Below, piece after piece: positions 42,684-53,170 of a stretch of DNA of 64,000 nucleotides. The notes beneath the pieces were generated by a model. The model saw only the letters and a list, made by a program, of their open reading frames with translations, was not told the origin of the DNA and made no database searches. Origin of the DNA: Galeruca laticollis (taxonomy: Eukaryota > Arthropoda > Insecta > Coleoptera > Chrysomelidae); NCBI GenBank assembly GCA_963921935.1, contig OY998177.1, forward strand, positions 12,065,280-12,129,279. Reading direction: 5' to 3'. A program made the translations under genes and the position numbers. Every line of letters starts with the position of its first letter. The stretch's first letter is position 1.

Positions 42684-44318
42684 TTACTTTGGTTTCTTCT
42701 TGAAAATCTTCAAAATTTGGGTTCTATATTTGATGAAAATGTAGGCTAAGGCGCAGGCAATTGCAATGCCAATAACTGTTCCTAATATGCTTGTGTAATT
42801 ATACGGATTGTCTTCCACTTCTGAAATTGGTTCTAATTGTTTCGAAATTCTTCTAATTTCTTTAAGTTCATCAAAGTCTATTTTGGTTATGTTCGGAATT
42901 TGGTAATTTCTGGAACCACTTAACGTTTGCATCTCAATTTTTGGTAGTATAAACGGCTTGCCATTACTAATTGGAATTTTATTAATGTATTTCTGGTTAT
43001 TACTCCATACTTCGCAGGAGTCTGGTATTTTGATTAAAATTGGAGACGTCACAAGAATATATCTGTTACTTCTACATTTTGAAAATATTTGTTGAGCTTT
43101 TTCGGGTATAATTAAGATTTCGTTTTCGGTGACTGGTTCGACGACTGTTTCTTGTAAATTTACTTCAATGATGTGGCAATGTGAGAGGTCTTCTCCTTGG
43201 AGTAGTTGCGTTGTACAATTATCTTGGGATACAGGATTCTGTCGGCAATAATATGTGTCTTCTAGAAGAGGGCATTCTTCCTTCTCGAATTGGTTATCTT
43301 CATTCTTGTGTGCCAAATAGGGAAATAGAGGGGTAAAAGTTTTATGATTTTGGATTACTGGGAAAATATGATAAAATTCGTAGGTTTTTTCTTTAAGGAT
43401 AGGTATATGGATAGCGAAAATTAATTTTGAATTTGATATAGACACTTGAGTGCCCAAAAATTGATAATAAGTTAATAAATTCTCAAATTTAGGAATTTGA
43501 TTAGAGTTATATATTTTATGTAAATACTTAATCATTTCGAAAATATCAGTACTAGAAATTATTGAATTATGAAGAGAGTTTAATTTGGAGAATACTACTG
43601 CATTTTCTAAATTATCTAATAATGTAATCGTTGATTGGCAATCTAAATTAATTTGTGTTATAATTCCCTGAAAACTTAAATAACTTTCAAGAGTTTCTAT
43701 TTTATGGTAAAATGAAGCTTGAATTTTCTCTAAATTATTTTTAAGTATCTCTTGATTATTGTTTAAAATATTTATAGATTTATTATAGTGTTCAATAAGT
43801 TTTTTGTATAAAGAGGTTTGTAAATTAACTTCTGTAATAATGTTTTTCTGGTTTTTCTGTAGTATATCAATTGCTTTGTTATATCTTTCTTCGTCATCTG
43901 CATCTAGTGTGCCAAAAAGCCATTTGTCAATTTTTCCTACGGCATTTACAAGTCCTCTCTTACTTCTGATATGGGGATATAGATTATTCAGTTTCAGTTC
44001 TAAAGAATTAATTAAAGATTCCGTCCTTGTCAAAATACTTTGTGCTAAATTATGATACGATATAGGGTTACTACTATTAACTATGTTAATACTATCTTTA
44101 ATTATATAATAATGTTTTATTAGGTTATTTACTTGCTTAAAAATAATGTCTAAATCTACATAGTGTATAAATGTATGTTTATTATATATAATACGAGAAT
44201 TTCCTAATTGGATTGGAAGGATTAGGCTCTCGATTTTAGTAGTAGATACATCCTCTTCAATGCATTGAATCTGCAGAATCATGATGTATGTTGTCATCAA
44301 CGTCAGGAGGCTCATCAT
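42684..44318 (-). CDS. env: Gypsy III env: intact F-like fusion glycoprotein
   Basis: Uninterrupted 544-residue envelope protein of an insect endogenous retrovirus. Residues 1-20 form a hydrophobic signal peptide. RSKR at 118-121 is a furin-type cleavage site, followed directly by a Gly/Val-rich fusion-peptide segment (GLVNAVGKI). Residues about 145-215 are heptad-rich coiled coil. A Cys-containing ectodomain follows, then a single membrane anchor around 507-528 (TVIGIAIACALAYIF) and a lysine-rich cytoplasmic tail. This is the architecture of errantivirus/baculovirus F-type proteins. The ATG lies 62 bases inside the end of the integrase frame, so expression would need a spliced message. Nothing in the frame is obviously broken; whether it is expressed is unknown. 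Confidence 0.88.
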   Translation of the reverse strand: MMSLLTLMTTYIMILQIQCIEEDVSTTKIESLILPIQLGNSRIIYNKHTFIHYVDLDIIFKQVNNLIKHYYIIKDSINIVNSSNPISYHNLAQSILTRTESLINSLELKLNNLYPHIRSKRGLVNAVGKIDKWLFGTLDADDEERYNKAIDILQKNQKNIITEVNLQTSLYKKLIEHYNKSINILNNNQEILKNNLEKIQASFYHKIETLESYLSFQGIITQINLDCQSTITLLDNLENAVVFSKLNSLHNSIISSTDIFEMIKYLHKIYNSNQIPKFENLLTYYQFLGTQVSISNSKLIFAIHIPILKEKTYEFYHIFPVIQNHKTFTPLFPYLAHKNEDNQFEKEECPLLEDTYYCRQNPVSQDNCTTQLLQGEDLSHCHIIEVNLQETVVEPVTENEILIIPEKAQQIFSKCRSNRYILVTSPILIKIPDSCEVWSNNQKYINKIPISNGKPFILPKIEMQTLSGSRNYQIPNITKIDFDELKEIRRISKQLEPISEVEDNPYNYTSILGTVIGIAIACALAYIFIKYRTQILKIFKKKPK

Positions 44319-45717
44319 CGTTAGATTCCTGTAACAATTTGTTTGTTACTAACCTCGGTTTTCTAGTCAAATTTTTATGGTATGTGCCTATATTAATTTT
44401 AATGAAGATACCTTTTTGGCTTAGTACTTTCGTTTTTTTAAATTTGGGTAGTTTTTTATTTCTCTGTTTAGTTTTTATGTAGCATGTTTCTTGATTTGCA
44501 AAATCTGGGGGATTTTCGCGTTTTTCATTTCGTTTTTGAATAATCGATTCTTTGGTGGATTCGTTATTTTGCTTAATCTTTTCATACAATATTTTACTAT
44601 TTTCTTTATGATCTCGTACGTAAGTTGATATAATTAAATGATCGTCTAAATCAAAAGGATCGGGATTGTTTATGTGACCTTTAATAATTTCGAAAGGCGT
44701 ATATTTCGTAACTGAATGAATACTATTATTATAACAGAAAATTGAATTTTTTATTAGTTGATCAGGTTTCAAATTTTTATTTTCTTCTTGCAAGCATCGA
44801 TAATGCTCGATTAGTGTTGAATGGAATCTCTCGACTGGAGAGTTAGAGTTACTATTTTTTGATGTTGTAAAATGTAGATGGATGTGGTGTAATTTGCAAA
44901 AATCTTGAAGATCGAAATTTTTAAATTCTGTACCTTGGTCAGATGTAATTTTGCTAGGTAAACCGTGATGGGAAATAAATTCAAGTAATTTCTCAACTAC
45001 AGATACTCCTGTTATACTGTCTAACGGATAAGCTTGACCATATCTTGAAAATGAATCTATGATTGTTAAATACGATTTATTCGATATATAAAAAACGTCT
45101 AAATGGATATGTTCGAAAGGTCTCGAAGCTGTGGGTGTTAGATTGAATTTTATAACTGGGGGATTTCTGTCATACTTATTTTTCAGACAAGTTTCGCAAT
45201 TATTTATGAAATGTTCTATTTCATCTATCATTTTTGGCCAATAATATCTACGACTAAGGGATGCTTTTACTTCATTTATACCTCTGTGACCTGATTTACT
45301 TATATGGTAATATTCTACTTTCTCTCGTTGTTCGTCAACTGATTGAATATCAGTGAGAATTTTGGTACACATGATAAATTTAAAAGCTGAATTTTTAAAT
45401 GTTTTTTGTACAGTTACTATAAACATTCGTGATAAGGGTTCGTTTTGGAAATAAAGAGCATAATTTTGGTTAGGATTTATAAATTCCTTAATGAATTTTA
45501 TTACGTTTGATTCAGTGTCTACTACTGGTAATGTAACATATAAGCGAATATTTTCGAATATTTTTTCTCTTTTAACTTTGAAAGAGAGATTTTCATTGCT
45601 AGTAAAGTATAATTGATTTTTATACATATTTAGTGGTTTTTCAAATATTGGAATTGATAAAATGGGATTTTCCACAGAAGTGTGTACTGTTTCGATGTCA
45701 TCATTATTGGGGTTCGC
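44257..45717 (-). CDS. Gypsy III integrase
   Basis: Open frame running in phase with the upstream protease part, separated from it only by a TAA (45718-45720). It contains an N-terminal linker, the H2C2 zinc module (YYHISKSGHRG...CETCLKN), and the catalytic core with HIHLDVFYI (first Asp), TSDQGTEFKN (second Asp) and NSPVERFHS (Glu), all intact. A basic C-terminal domain follows (CYIKTKQRNKKLPKFKKTK, GIFIKI). Its last 62 bases overlap env. No ATG opens this frame after the stop, so as it stands it needs read-through or another pol source; the core itself looks functional. Confidence 0.85.
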   Translation of the reverse strand, partial: ANPNNDDIETVHTSVENPILSIPIFEKPLNMYKNQLYFTSNENLSFKVKREKIFENIRLYVTLPVVDTESNVIKFIKEFINPNQNYALYFQNEPLSRMFIVTVQKTFKNSAFKFIMCTKILTDIQSVDEQREKVEYYHISKSGHRGINEVKASLSRRYYWPKMIDEIEHFINNCETCLKNKYDRNPPVIKFNLTPTASRPFEHIHLDVFYISNKSYLTIIDSFSRYGQAYPLDSITGVSVVEKLLEFISHHGLPSKITSDQGTEFKNFDLQDFCKLHHIHLHFTTSKNSNSNSPVERFHSTLIEHYRCLQEENKNLKPDQLIKNSIFCYNNSIHSVTKYTPFEIIKGHINNPDPFDLDDHLIISTYVRDHKENSKILYEKIKQNNESTKESIIQKRNEKRENPPDFANQETCYIKTKQRNKKLPKFKKTKVLSQKGIFIKINIGTYHKNLTRKPRLVTNKLLQESNDDEPPDVDDNIHHDSADSMH

Positions 45718-46440
45718 TTATTCGTCCAATGGGGATGAATTAATCATGGTATCTGATACGTCTCTTTCGTTTTCGTCTAAAATAGTTGTAAGGTCAATAT
45801 TGTCTAAATTAGGAAGTTGATTTGTAGATTCGTTATATGAACTAATTCTTTCGAGTTCTTGAGTTACAATTTCTTCAATGTCACCTAAATCAACGTCAAG
45901 TGATGCAGTTTCTAAAGCATTCATATTAGGGAAATGAGACAGTGCATCGGCTGCCTTCTTACTTTTACCTTTTGAATATTTAATATTGTAATCGAATTCT
46001 TCGAAAAAAGAAAATTCTATATCATCAGATTGTCTATATTTAAATGGTATTTTTATATTAGGTCCTACTAATTGTTGGTTCGCAAGGTCTATATTTAAAT
46101 TCATATTAACAAGATCTTTAATACCTATGATTCCATCGAAGTAATCGTGGAAGTCATATAATACAAAATTAATATAATAATTTCTACATTTTAATTCTGC
46201 AAAAGCAGTCACAAGTGCTTGAAATCTAATATCTTTACTTCCAAGACTAGTAGATAATACAGTATTGGAATGGTAAATTGTATCTGGAAAATATTTTTCT
46301 ACAATAGAAGGTTTTATTATTGATCTAGAACTACCGGTATCGATTAATAGTCTAGCTTTGGGATTCTTAATTTCTATGTACGGTAAAGGATTGGCAGAAA
46401 TAACGTTTATTTCAACTACGTCTTTGTTTTGGAAGGCCCG
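45718..46440 (-). pseudogene. Gypsy III protease fused to RNase H tail (RT deleted)
   Basis: Minus-strand frame overlapping the gag end: KARLLIDTGSSRSIIKP is the aspartic protease active site, followed by DGIIGIKDLVNMNLN. The sequence IPFKYRQSDDIEFSFFEE then joins directly to FDYNIKYSKGKSKKAADALS, the very end of RNase H. The whole RT and nearly all of RNase H are gone without breaking the frame. The following linker ends at TAA (45718-45720), in phase with integrase. Confidence 0.85.
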
Positions 46441-47729
46441 GTTATCTGAAAATTTTCCTCAAATTGAACTTCGTCATTCACATCGGGTTGATCAAATTCT
46501 ACTTCTTCATATTCATTAAATTGGTTAGGATCATATTCTAGATTATCGCATTGATTTAAATATAATTCTTCGGAAACAAAATTTGGTTTAACACGTGGAT
46601 TTGTTTGGAAGAATCTATTATTATTGTTATTATTATTAACAGTCATTCGACTTCTTTCTGTGAAATTTCGCGACGTTGTCGACATTGGTACAGGTTTGGG
46701 TAACTGATTTTGTGGTATTTGATTAGGTTTAAAAACATTTTTTGCTGGACCAAATACTTGTCGATTCGTGAAATATCTATTATTTTGTGGGATAGGTTGA
46801 ACAGGTATCGGTTGGTTAGGCCAATATTCTCTGTTTTGTTCTACATTATTTGAGACATTGGGTTGATTATATCGACAATTATTATATGAAGGTTGATGAT
46901 TATTAATTGGTCTGTTATTTGGTACGAAATTTCGATAATCGTTACGATTTTGATTTCGGTCTGAATTTGACCTTTGAACATTTTGGAATCGCGAATATTG
47001 CATACCATTATTATTATAATTAGAATCATTTTGTCGAAAATTTTTATCATGTAATGATCCATAAAGTCTTTTGAAATTTTCAAATTCTGCGACATATGCC
47101 ATCGCATCTTCTAAGCATGTGGGTTTTCTTAAATGCATATTATTTCTTAGCGTCCCATTACAGCCCGCTATGAAAGTATTTAGTGCAGTTTTATCGTATT
47201 GAATAATTTGACAATTTCGCTCAACAGCATTTATATTTGGGTCGTTACTTATTCTCTGAATTACACTACTACGAATTAGCTTAAGCCTGCTACCAAAATC
47301 GATAAGGTGCTCATTTTTAAAAGGTTTGGCTCTAATTAATTCTTGTACTAAACAATCTATATCACGCCTATCAGCAAAACACTGTAATAAAGCAGTTTTC
47401 AATTTTTGCCAAGTATTTAACTATACTCTACAACCGACCATGAAAGCTGCTCGGCCTTCTAACTTTTCTTGAATACATTCTATTAAGTGTGAATTTAATT
47501 CGGCATCATTTAAATTTCTATAGGATTCAATTAAACTCTCACATCTAGTGATAAATTTGTTTAAATATTCACTATCACCGTTAAATTGTTTGATATTTGC
47601 TAATTTAGATCTGAAAAGATCCCAATTAATTTTTGGTGTAGCCATTTCGTTACTGTTTATTTCGTTCAATGAAATATTATTAAAAGCGTCTACAATATTA
47701 TCAACGTTTCTATTATTCAAATCGTTCAT
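46416..47729 (-). pseudogene. Gypsy III gag with one in-frame stop
   Basis: Starts at ATG (47729) with MNDLNNRNVDNIVDAF and runs through the capsid (FNGDSEYLNKFITRCESL) to VGCRV, then a single TAG at 47421-47423. It continues in the same frame (TWQKLKTALLQCFADRRDIDCLVQEL) to GPSKTKT at 46416. The C-terminal third is very rich in Asn, Gln and Pro without a zinc knuckle. Apart from the stop the frame is clean. Compare gypsy II gag at the CFGDQRNIDCL position. Confidence 0.85.
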
Positions 47730-48015
47730 ATATATTTAATGTATATAATAATAAAAATATCTTAATTTATATCTTCACTAATTCCAAAGAATGGTATAGG
47801 AAGGCGAGAAAAGGAGATTCGGCACTTACGTTTAGAAAATCTTCTTCCCCGACTCTTTGGTTCCTCTCACTACGTCCACAGGAAGGCTGCTCTCAGTTGT
47901 TGATCCCACAGAAAGGGTAGATAGAACTCGCGCTCAAAACGTTAAAGTCATGAAAGTTTATACGAAAACCGTAGAAATCGGTACACTGTATAATTCACGT
48001 TTTCACAACTCGCGC

Positions 48016-48034
48016 GATCCTACTGACTGCGCCA
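48016..48034 (-). promoter_or_regulatory. Primer-binding site of gypsy III, tRNA-Ser type
   Basis: Minus-strand TGGCGCAGTCAGTAGGATC, sharing its first base with the LTR end. It is the same sequence as in gypsy II for 18 bases. Confidence 0.85.
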
Positions 48035-48263
48035 GTTTTGTTTTTCTTTACGAAAAATGTCTTTTTAAAAAGAACTAAAATTAACTATACAAAAATATAT
48101 TTTAACGAAGAGCAGAAATAATACAAAAAATGTATAAAGACTGTACTGAGAGTTATACAAAGAATGAATTAAAATGGTGTTCAAACAGAATATATAATAT
48201 CGTATAAAAGTGTCTATTATGCAGTTTCACAGGTGCCCACTTGATAACGCTGTAGACATAACT
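48034..48263 (-). repeat. 5' LTR of gypsy III
   Basis: 230 bases, AGTTATGTCTACAGCG...AAAACAAAACT on the minus strand; identical to 42388-42617. It contains AT-rich stretches that could act as a TATA element (complement of 48195-48206). Confidence 0.93.
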
Positions 48264-48267
48264 GTTA

Positions 48268-48889
48268 TAACTTTTTTGTTTATATATCTATGGCAACAAC
48301 GGTGAACATGTAGTAAGCGTCATTGTCGCATGCTGCGTGTTAAATTTCAAAAGTAGAAAATATACGTTTTAAAAAAAATATTTAAACCCAATGATTATTA
48401 CAGTTGGTAAAAAGGCTGAGACTGAATATATTTTTGAATTATCAAACAACAAGAATGAAATAAAATGTTTAATACAGAAAAAATAAAATTTCACGAGAAA
48501 ATTATAATTATTGTGTAAACAGGATGTCTTTTCCTGTTTGCTAATTAGGTTTCAAAATTACAATGTGAATAATGTGGGAAACGTTCTGTCAGCCTTCTGC
48601 AATACTATATTGATTCAGGTGATTGTCTCGATATGACTTGAGTGTCACTCCATGCTGTTTCGTTTGAAAAACTGAGTGTAGCAAGTGTTCACTACCATAG
48701 CACTTTCATTTTAAATTTTATTTTCAAATGGGTATGATCAATTTATTTAATTACAAAATGACATTTTTCCTTGATTACTCTGTTGGATAATCTTCGGGCA
48801 GACCGGCTTTGAGGTGGTCTAACACAGAATGATTACTACTATATGGACACGGTTCTGCTCTCGACAGAGTAATTCACACACTGATCGTC
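48268..48889 (-). other. Non-coding, probable remainder of a BEL/Pao LTR
   Basis: No gene. If the Tc1/mariner element (48892-52132) is excised in thought, this DNA joins the partial BEL LTR at 52135-52243. It then shows AATAAATTGATC on the minus strand near 48740, suitable as an LTR polyadenylation region. This is an inference; the other BEL LTR is not in the window. Confidence 0.35.
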
Positions 48890-48891
48890 TA

Positions 48892-51800
48892 CAGGTTGGC
48901 AAATTAATTTTGGCAGTTGACGATGCGCGAGAAAGCCATATAACTTGACAACGCTGTAAACGCAGTTACCGGGAAGAGCAGGCGACGTACATTCCGCATG
49001 CAAAGTTTTAGAGGTTGTGAGACTGCTAGTACGTACGAGGATAACACAATATTTTGAGTTGGGATTTAAAAATGATGAATTGTGGCACATGTATAATGCT
49101 ATATAAAATAGAGTTTACGGAACAAAATAACATTAATGTGTTCTTTATTATTAATTAAATGAATAAGGAAATAGAAACCATTAGATTTTTCTACGAAAAT
49201 TGTTTTTTTTTGTACAGAAATAAATATTTATTGCTTCAAAAACTAAAAGGGGAATTCTATAATTACCTTTATTATTTTATGTGATGTAAATAATACATAA
49301 ACTTCCACCTTTACTTCAACTTAATGTATTTTGAGTGGTCCCTTCATAAAATTCGTCATTGTGGTTTATTTGTATATAAATTGGAAGACAGGTAGATTTT
49401 GTTGATAAAGCGTACAATATGATAAGGATTGTTAAACGAATTTCTAAATTTAACAATGGCCAACAATTTTCCCTAGCTGTTCGTAGTAATATTTAATAAC
49501 ATACCTACCTGTTAAGCTTTCTAAAATTGTTACTCTTAATAATATGTAGAAGATAATAATGTAAAAATTCGGGTTTATACATAAAATTTGAAAAACAAAT
49601 TGGGGAAATCGCATTTAGAGATGGTTTAATAAGTATACTAATAATATAAATAAAGTAATTAATCATTTTTGTGGTAGTTATTTCTACTTTTATATGTAAA
49701 TTTTTGAGTTTTTTTGCAAATATTTACTATGAAATTAGAATATCCGTTCACACTTTTTACAGAGTGAGGACCGGCAAAACAAAAGAATCTTGGTTCATGG
49801 TGCCGGTATTGTTTATCTAGAACTATGTACAGATGTGCTACACACATTATATTACTCTAGTGAAATTCGTCTCTAATTTCTATAATTTTATATCACCTAT
49901 TTACATTTTCACATTTGTTGCGTTTACTGTACTTGGTCATACAACCTACAAACAAACACTAGAATGAAAAATATGTTCTAGATGTACATGGATCATCAAC
50001 AGTAAAATAATGATGAGCAACTACAATTGATTCTTCAAAATCACTTTCTATATCAACTTCATCATCTTCGCTATCTCAGTCTTCGGCCAAATTAATAATA
50101 ATATTATCTACAACAGTATCTAAAAGTGGTTCATTGTTCATAAATTCATCTTCAATTTATTTAACATGGTCACATCTAATTTTCCAATCATTTGCAGAAA
50201 ATGTGTCAGAAAATTAATTACAGAATTCTTCAATCTTCGTAAAATTGAAGGTAACATTTCGTTTGGCCACATATTCTTTAAGTGTCGCTCAAACACTTTA
50301 GGTCGGATTTAAGTCCGGGTGATAAGGGGGTAACTTCAAAACCTGCAATCCATGTCGAATAAACAATTCGTCAATTTTATAAGTTTTATATTGCGGTTTG
50401 TACATTTTTGCAACGTTATAAAGATCCGGTTTCAACATTTGTTCACCGTAATATATGTTTCTTTCAGAAAGACCGTTTTTTAATTGTTGTTTAGTCCAAA
50501 CCGTAGGTAATTTTTTTATGATATGGGGCGTTATCAATTACCGCAACACCGTTTTTTGGTAAGTTTGGAGTAAGTTTTTCTTGTAGCCACTTCTCATAAT
50601 TTTCGTACGCCATTTCATTATGATAATTTCCTGTTTTTGACTGACATAATACCAGCATTAGGTACAAAACTATTTTCACTTCCTGCATGCACAATGATGA
50701 GCCTATTCCCTTTTGAAACGGGCTTTTTTAATCCTTCATTACTCTTGTCGCTCCATCCTTTAAGGTGCGTGTGACATGAATGAATGTATGTTTCATCTAT
50801 ATAAATGATAGGTTTGTTCTGTTCTCTGCACTTTTATTATTTTTCTTAAATATAGTAGGCGTAAATGTCTGATTTCGTGACGTTCCATTAACAAACTTCT
50901 GTTGTTTTTCATGTTGGTTTAACCAAAACCCAAAGAATGTATTTGTGACCGCAAGGATTTGCGACTTCCTGCGAAGCGATAACTAACAATCTGCAAAGGT
51001 TTGGTGTACACTTCTTACCGTGGGTAGTTTTCTCTCGGATATGTGATAATTTATTATGCACCTTCTAACCACATTTTTATCGAATTGATGCATACGGATA
51101 CTGAACGTTCTTTGTTTTTTAATAGGCCCATCGGTGTCAGTATTACTTCCTGCAAGACCTTCTGTTTTAATACGGGAAAGCGGTCTTTAGCTAATTTTCG
51201 TAGCAACAGAAACTCGTTCAATGACCTGACAATAAAATAGATGTTGTATTAAAAGTTTTACTCATAGTATTTTTATACAAATAAAATGAGGAAGTAGTTA
51301 AATTCGTTTTCAGTGAACGTTCTTTGAAATAAAAATTTTTGTCATAGTTTTCGGCCATTTAAAAGAAGTATTGAATTCAAACATACTATATTACGTTATG
51401 TATGAAATGAGTATAATGACTAAAAAACATATTACATTTAAATAGGTATCTTACACAATATAAACATTTGCCCTTTTATATACTCCTGTAGACAGAAACA
51501 GAATAGTTATTTATGCAACAAGTGTATAAAGTTGTGCTTTTTTCCACGAATGGAAAAATTGACGCATTAGCCGCAGGCATGCAAAAACCAAGAAATGTCT
51601 CATTTAGGTTGGACTAAAAATGGCGTCGATTTGTTTGTAATGATGACATAATGCATAAAATTGACACATGAGTGCATAAAATACTTTGTCTCACCCTAAT
51701 ATCACTATTTTAAAGCGATTAACAAATAAATATTTTATGTACGAGAATCGACCTAAAAAAATTTACCATAGAGTGTAAATTTGTTAAATAATTACTTTGG

Positions 51801-52132
51801 TTTGAAAACTTTATTGCAATAATTGAAACTCACCTTTGTTAATGCAATTGTCAACTTGTCATTGGCTTCTTTGGTCATAAAATTTAAAACGTTCATGATT
51901 ATTTCACGACACTGCTCACTAAACTTTTTATGAACAACTTTACTTCCTGGAGTCGCCATAACAAGTTAGTATTGCACAACCCCGGTAATCACACTTTTCT
52001 CTGAACTGTACTGTCGAAACGAAGCTTACGAATTATGGCAGCGAAGTGAGCTCTCGCAATCCGCATACGTCTTTGCTACGGCGCATCGGAAGTTGTCAAA
52101 CTTCCGACTGTCATAATTAATTTGTCAATCTG
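48892..52132 (-). mobile_element. Tc1/mariner-type element with 28-base inverted ends
   Basis: Left end CAGGTTGGCAAATTAATTTT at 48892; right end, read inward on the minus strand, CAGATTGACAAATTAATTAT from 52132. TA flanks both (48890-48891 and 52133-52134). It encloses one minus-strand transposase pseudogene and about 1 kb of non-coding DNA (48930-49958) in which I see no other gene. Length 3241 bases, long for a mariner but compatible with an intron-containing IS630/Tc1-type element. Confidence 0.82.
49959..51959 (-). pseudogene. Tc1/mariner-type DDE transposase, two exons, decayed
   Basis: Exon 1 (51959-51834) starts MATPGSKVVHKKFSEQCREI and ends after 42 codons at a GTGAGT donor. A 608-base intron (51833-51226) ends TTTATTGTCAG, and exon 2 resumes VIERVSVATKI. 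Exon 2 holds the helix-turn-helix-like N-terminus, then IIYIDETYIHS (first catalytic Asp), GNRLIIVHAG, LVLCQSKTGNYHNEMAYENY, VAVIDNAPYH (second Asp) and LPPYHPDLNP, where the usual following I-E is replaced by T and a stop. The tail is acidic (DSEDDEVDIESDFEES), ending at 49959. Several stops and frameshifts. The DDE_3-type family is known from many insects. Confidence 0.82.
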
Positions 52133-52134
52133 TA

Positions 52135-52243
52135 GGTCTGGACTCGACCGATTGACACAATACAAGGTGCGATGAAAATGTCATCGTAGCACGGTTAAAT
52201 TTCAAAAATTTGAAATGAATTAATTGCTATGCTATCACAAACA
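52135..52243 (-). repeat. Partial BEL/Pao 3' LTR
   Basis: On the minus strand the purine run GGCGGAGGAGAA is followed by TGTTTGTGATAGCATAGC, the expected polypurine tract and LTR start for a BEL/Pao element whose genes end just upstream. The LTR is interrupted after about 108 bases by the Tc1/mariner element. Confidence 0.55.
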
Positions 52244-52451
52244 TTCTCCTCCGCCAAATGCATGAGTGCATTTTGACAACAAAAAGAAAGGAAAATGAAG
52301 ATATTTTCCGAAAAAGAGAAAAATTTCGGAGAATAATAAAGAACTAAAATTAATTATTGTGTGTACTTTGAAAACTTTGTATCTGGTTATATATTTACAA
52401 AATACTAAAAATAACTATGAGACTAAAAAAGTATTACTTATTGGGAGTACA

Positions 52452-53170
52452 TCAATTTTCCTCTATCAGCAAAGGGGACAATTTGACCAAGGGATGCTTG
52501 AAAATTCCATTGGTGGCGCGAACACTTACAGCCCTAACAATACCATCTTGACGAGGATGTAAAGCTTTAATTCGAGCCATGTTCCAACGCCCAGGGGAAA
52601 CATTATCTTCATGAAGTAAGACTAGTTGCCCTATGTTAGGAGAAGGTGACGTGGGCGTTGTTGGAGAGTATGAAGATATTCTCGTTCCAACGAGAGCAAA
52701 AGTTTTGAGGCAGCCTTTGAAGAAGCTAACACCGAGACAATCTATTCGTAGACATAGTTGAAAAATCATGGAGGGAAAGGGTTTTCAAGGGTTCTAGAGT
52801 TAAAAAGTGACCAGAAGTGAGTGTATTGATGTCCTCTATATCATGATTTTAAGGCGCGAGTGGCCTAGTATTAACCAAATCTTCAATTAAAACTAAGACA
52901 GTATAAAATTCTTCGCAAGTTGAAATTTGGTCGTCTCCTATACCGGCTTCCCAAACACCATTGAAATGTAGTACGGCAGGCGGACTGAAGACATTTTCAA
53001 TTCGTGGTGTGAACTTGTGATCCGATGTAATACAACTTGGGAACCCGACCATGCATAAGTTGGTATATTTGTACAATATAAGCAACTAACTTGGAGAGGA
53101 AGCAGCCGCACATAACTCAAGACGCCGAATGGTCAATTTTTCCGTAGGTGTCACTTTATATTTTGCACAT
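52452..53170 (-). pseudogene. BEL/Pao pol: integrase and C-terminal domain
   Basis: Frames 53085-52849 (PPAVLHFNGVWEAGI, then CEEFYTVLVLIEDLVNTRPLAP) give the end of the integrase core. 52769-52452 gives the DUF5641-like C-terminus (IGQLVLLHEDNVSPGRWNMARI, LHPRQDGIVRAVSVRA, HPLVKLSPLL). These landmarks are specific to BEL/Pao integrases. Frameshifts and stops between the pieces. Confidence 0.88.

Larger units (their letters stand above)
42388..48263 (-). mobile_element. Gypsy element III: young errantivirus-like element lacking RT
   Basis: A 5876-base insertion with LTRs 48034-48263 (5') and 42388-42617 (3') that I read as identical over all 230 bases, and GTTA duplicated outside (42384-42387 and 48264-48267). 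Order on the minus strand: primer site, gag, protease joined to the RNase H tail, integrase, env, polypurine tract. The RT and most of RNase H are deleted, so it must have been reverse-transcribed by another element's enzyme. Identical LTRs imply a recent insertion. Confidence 0.93.
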
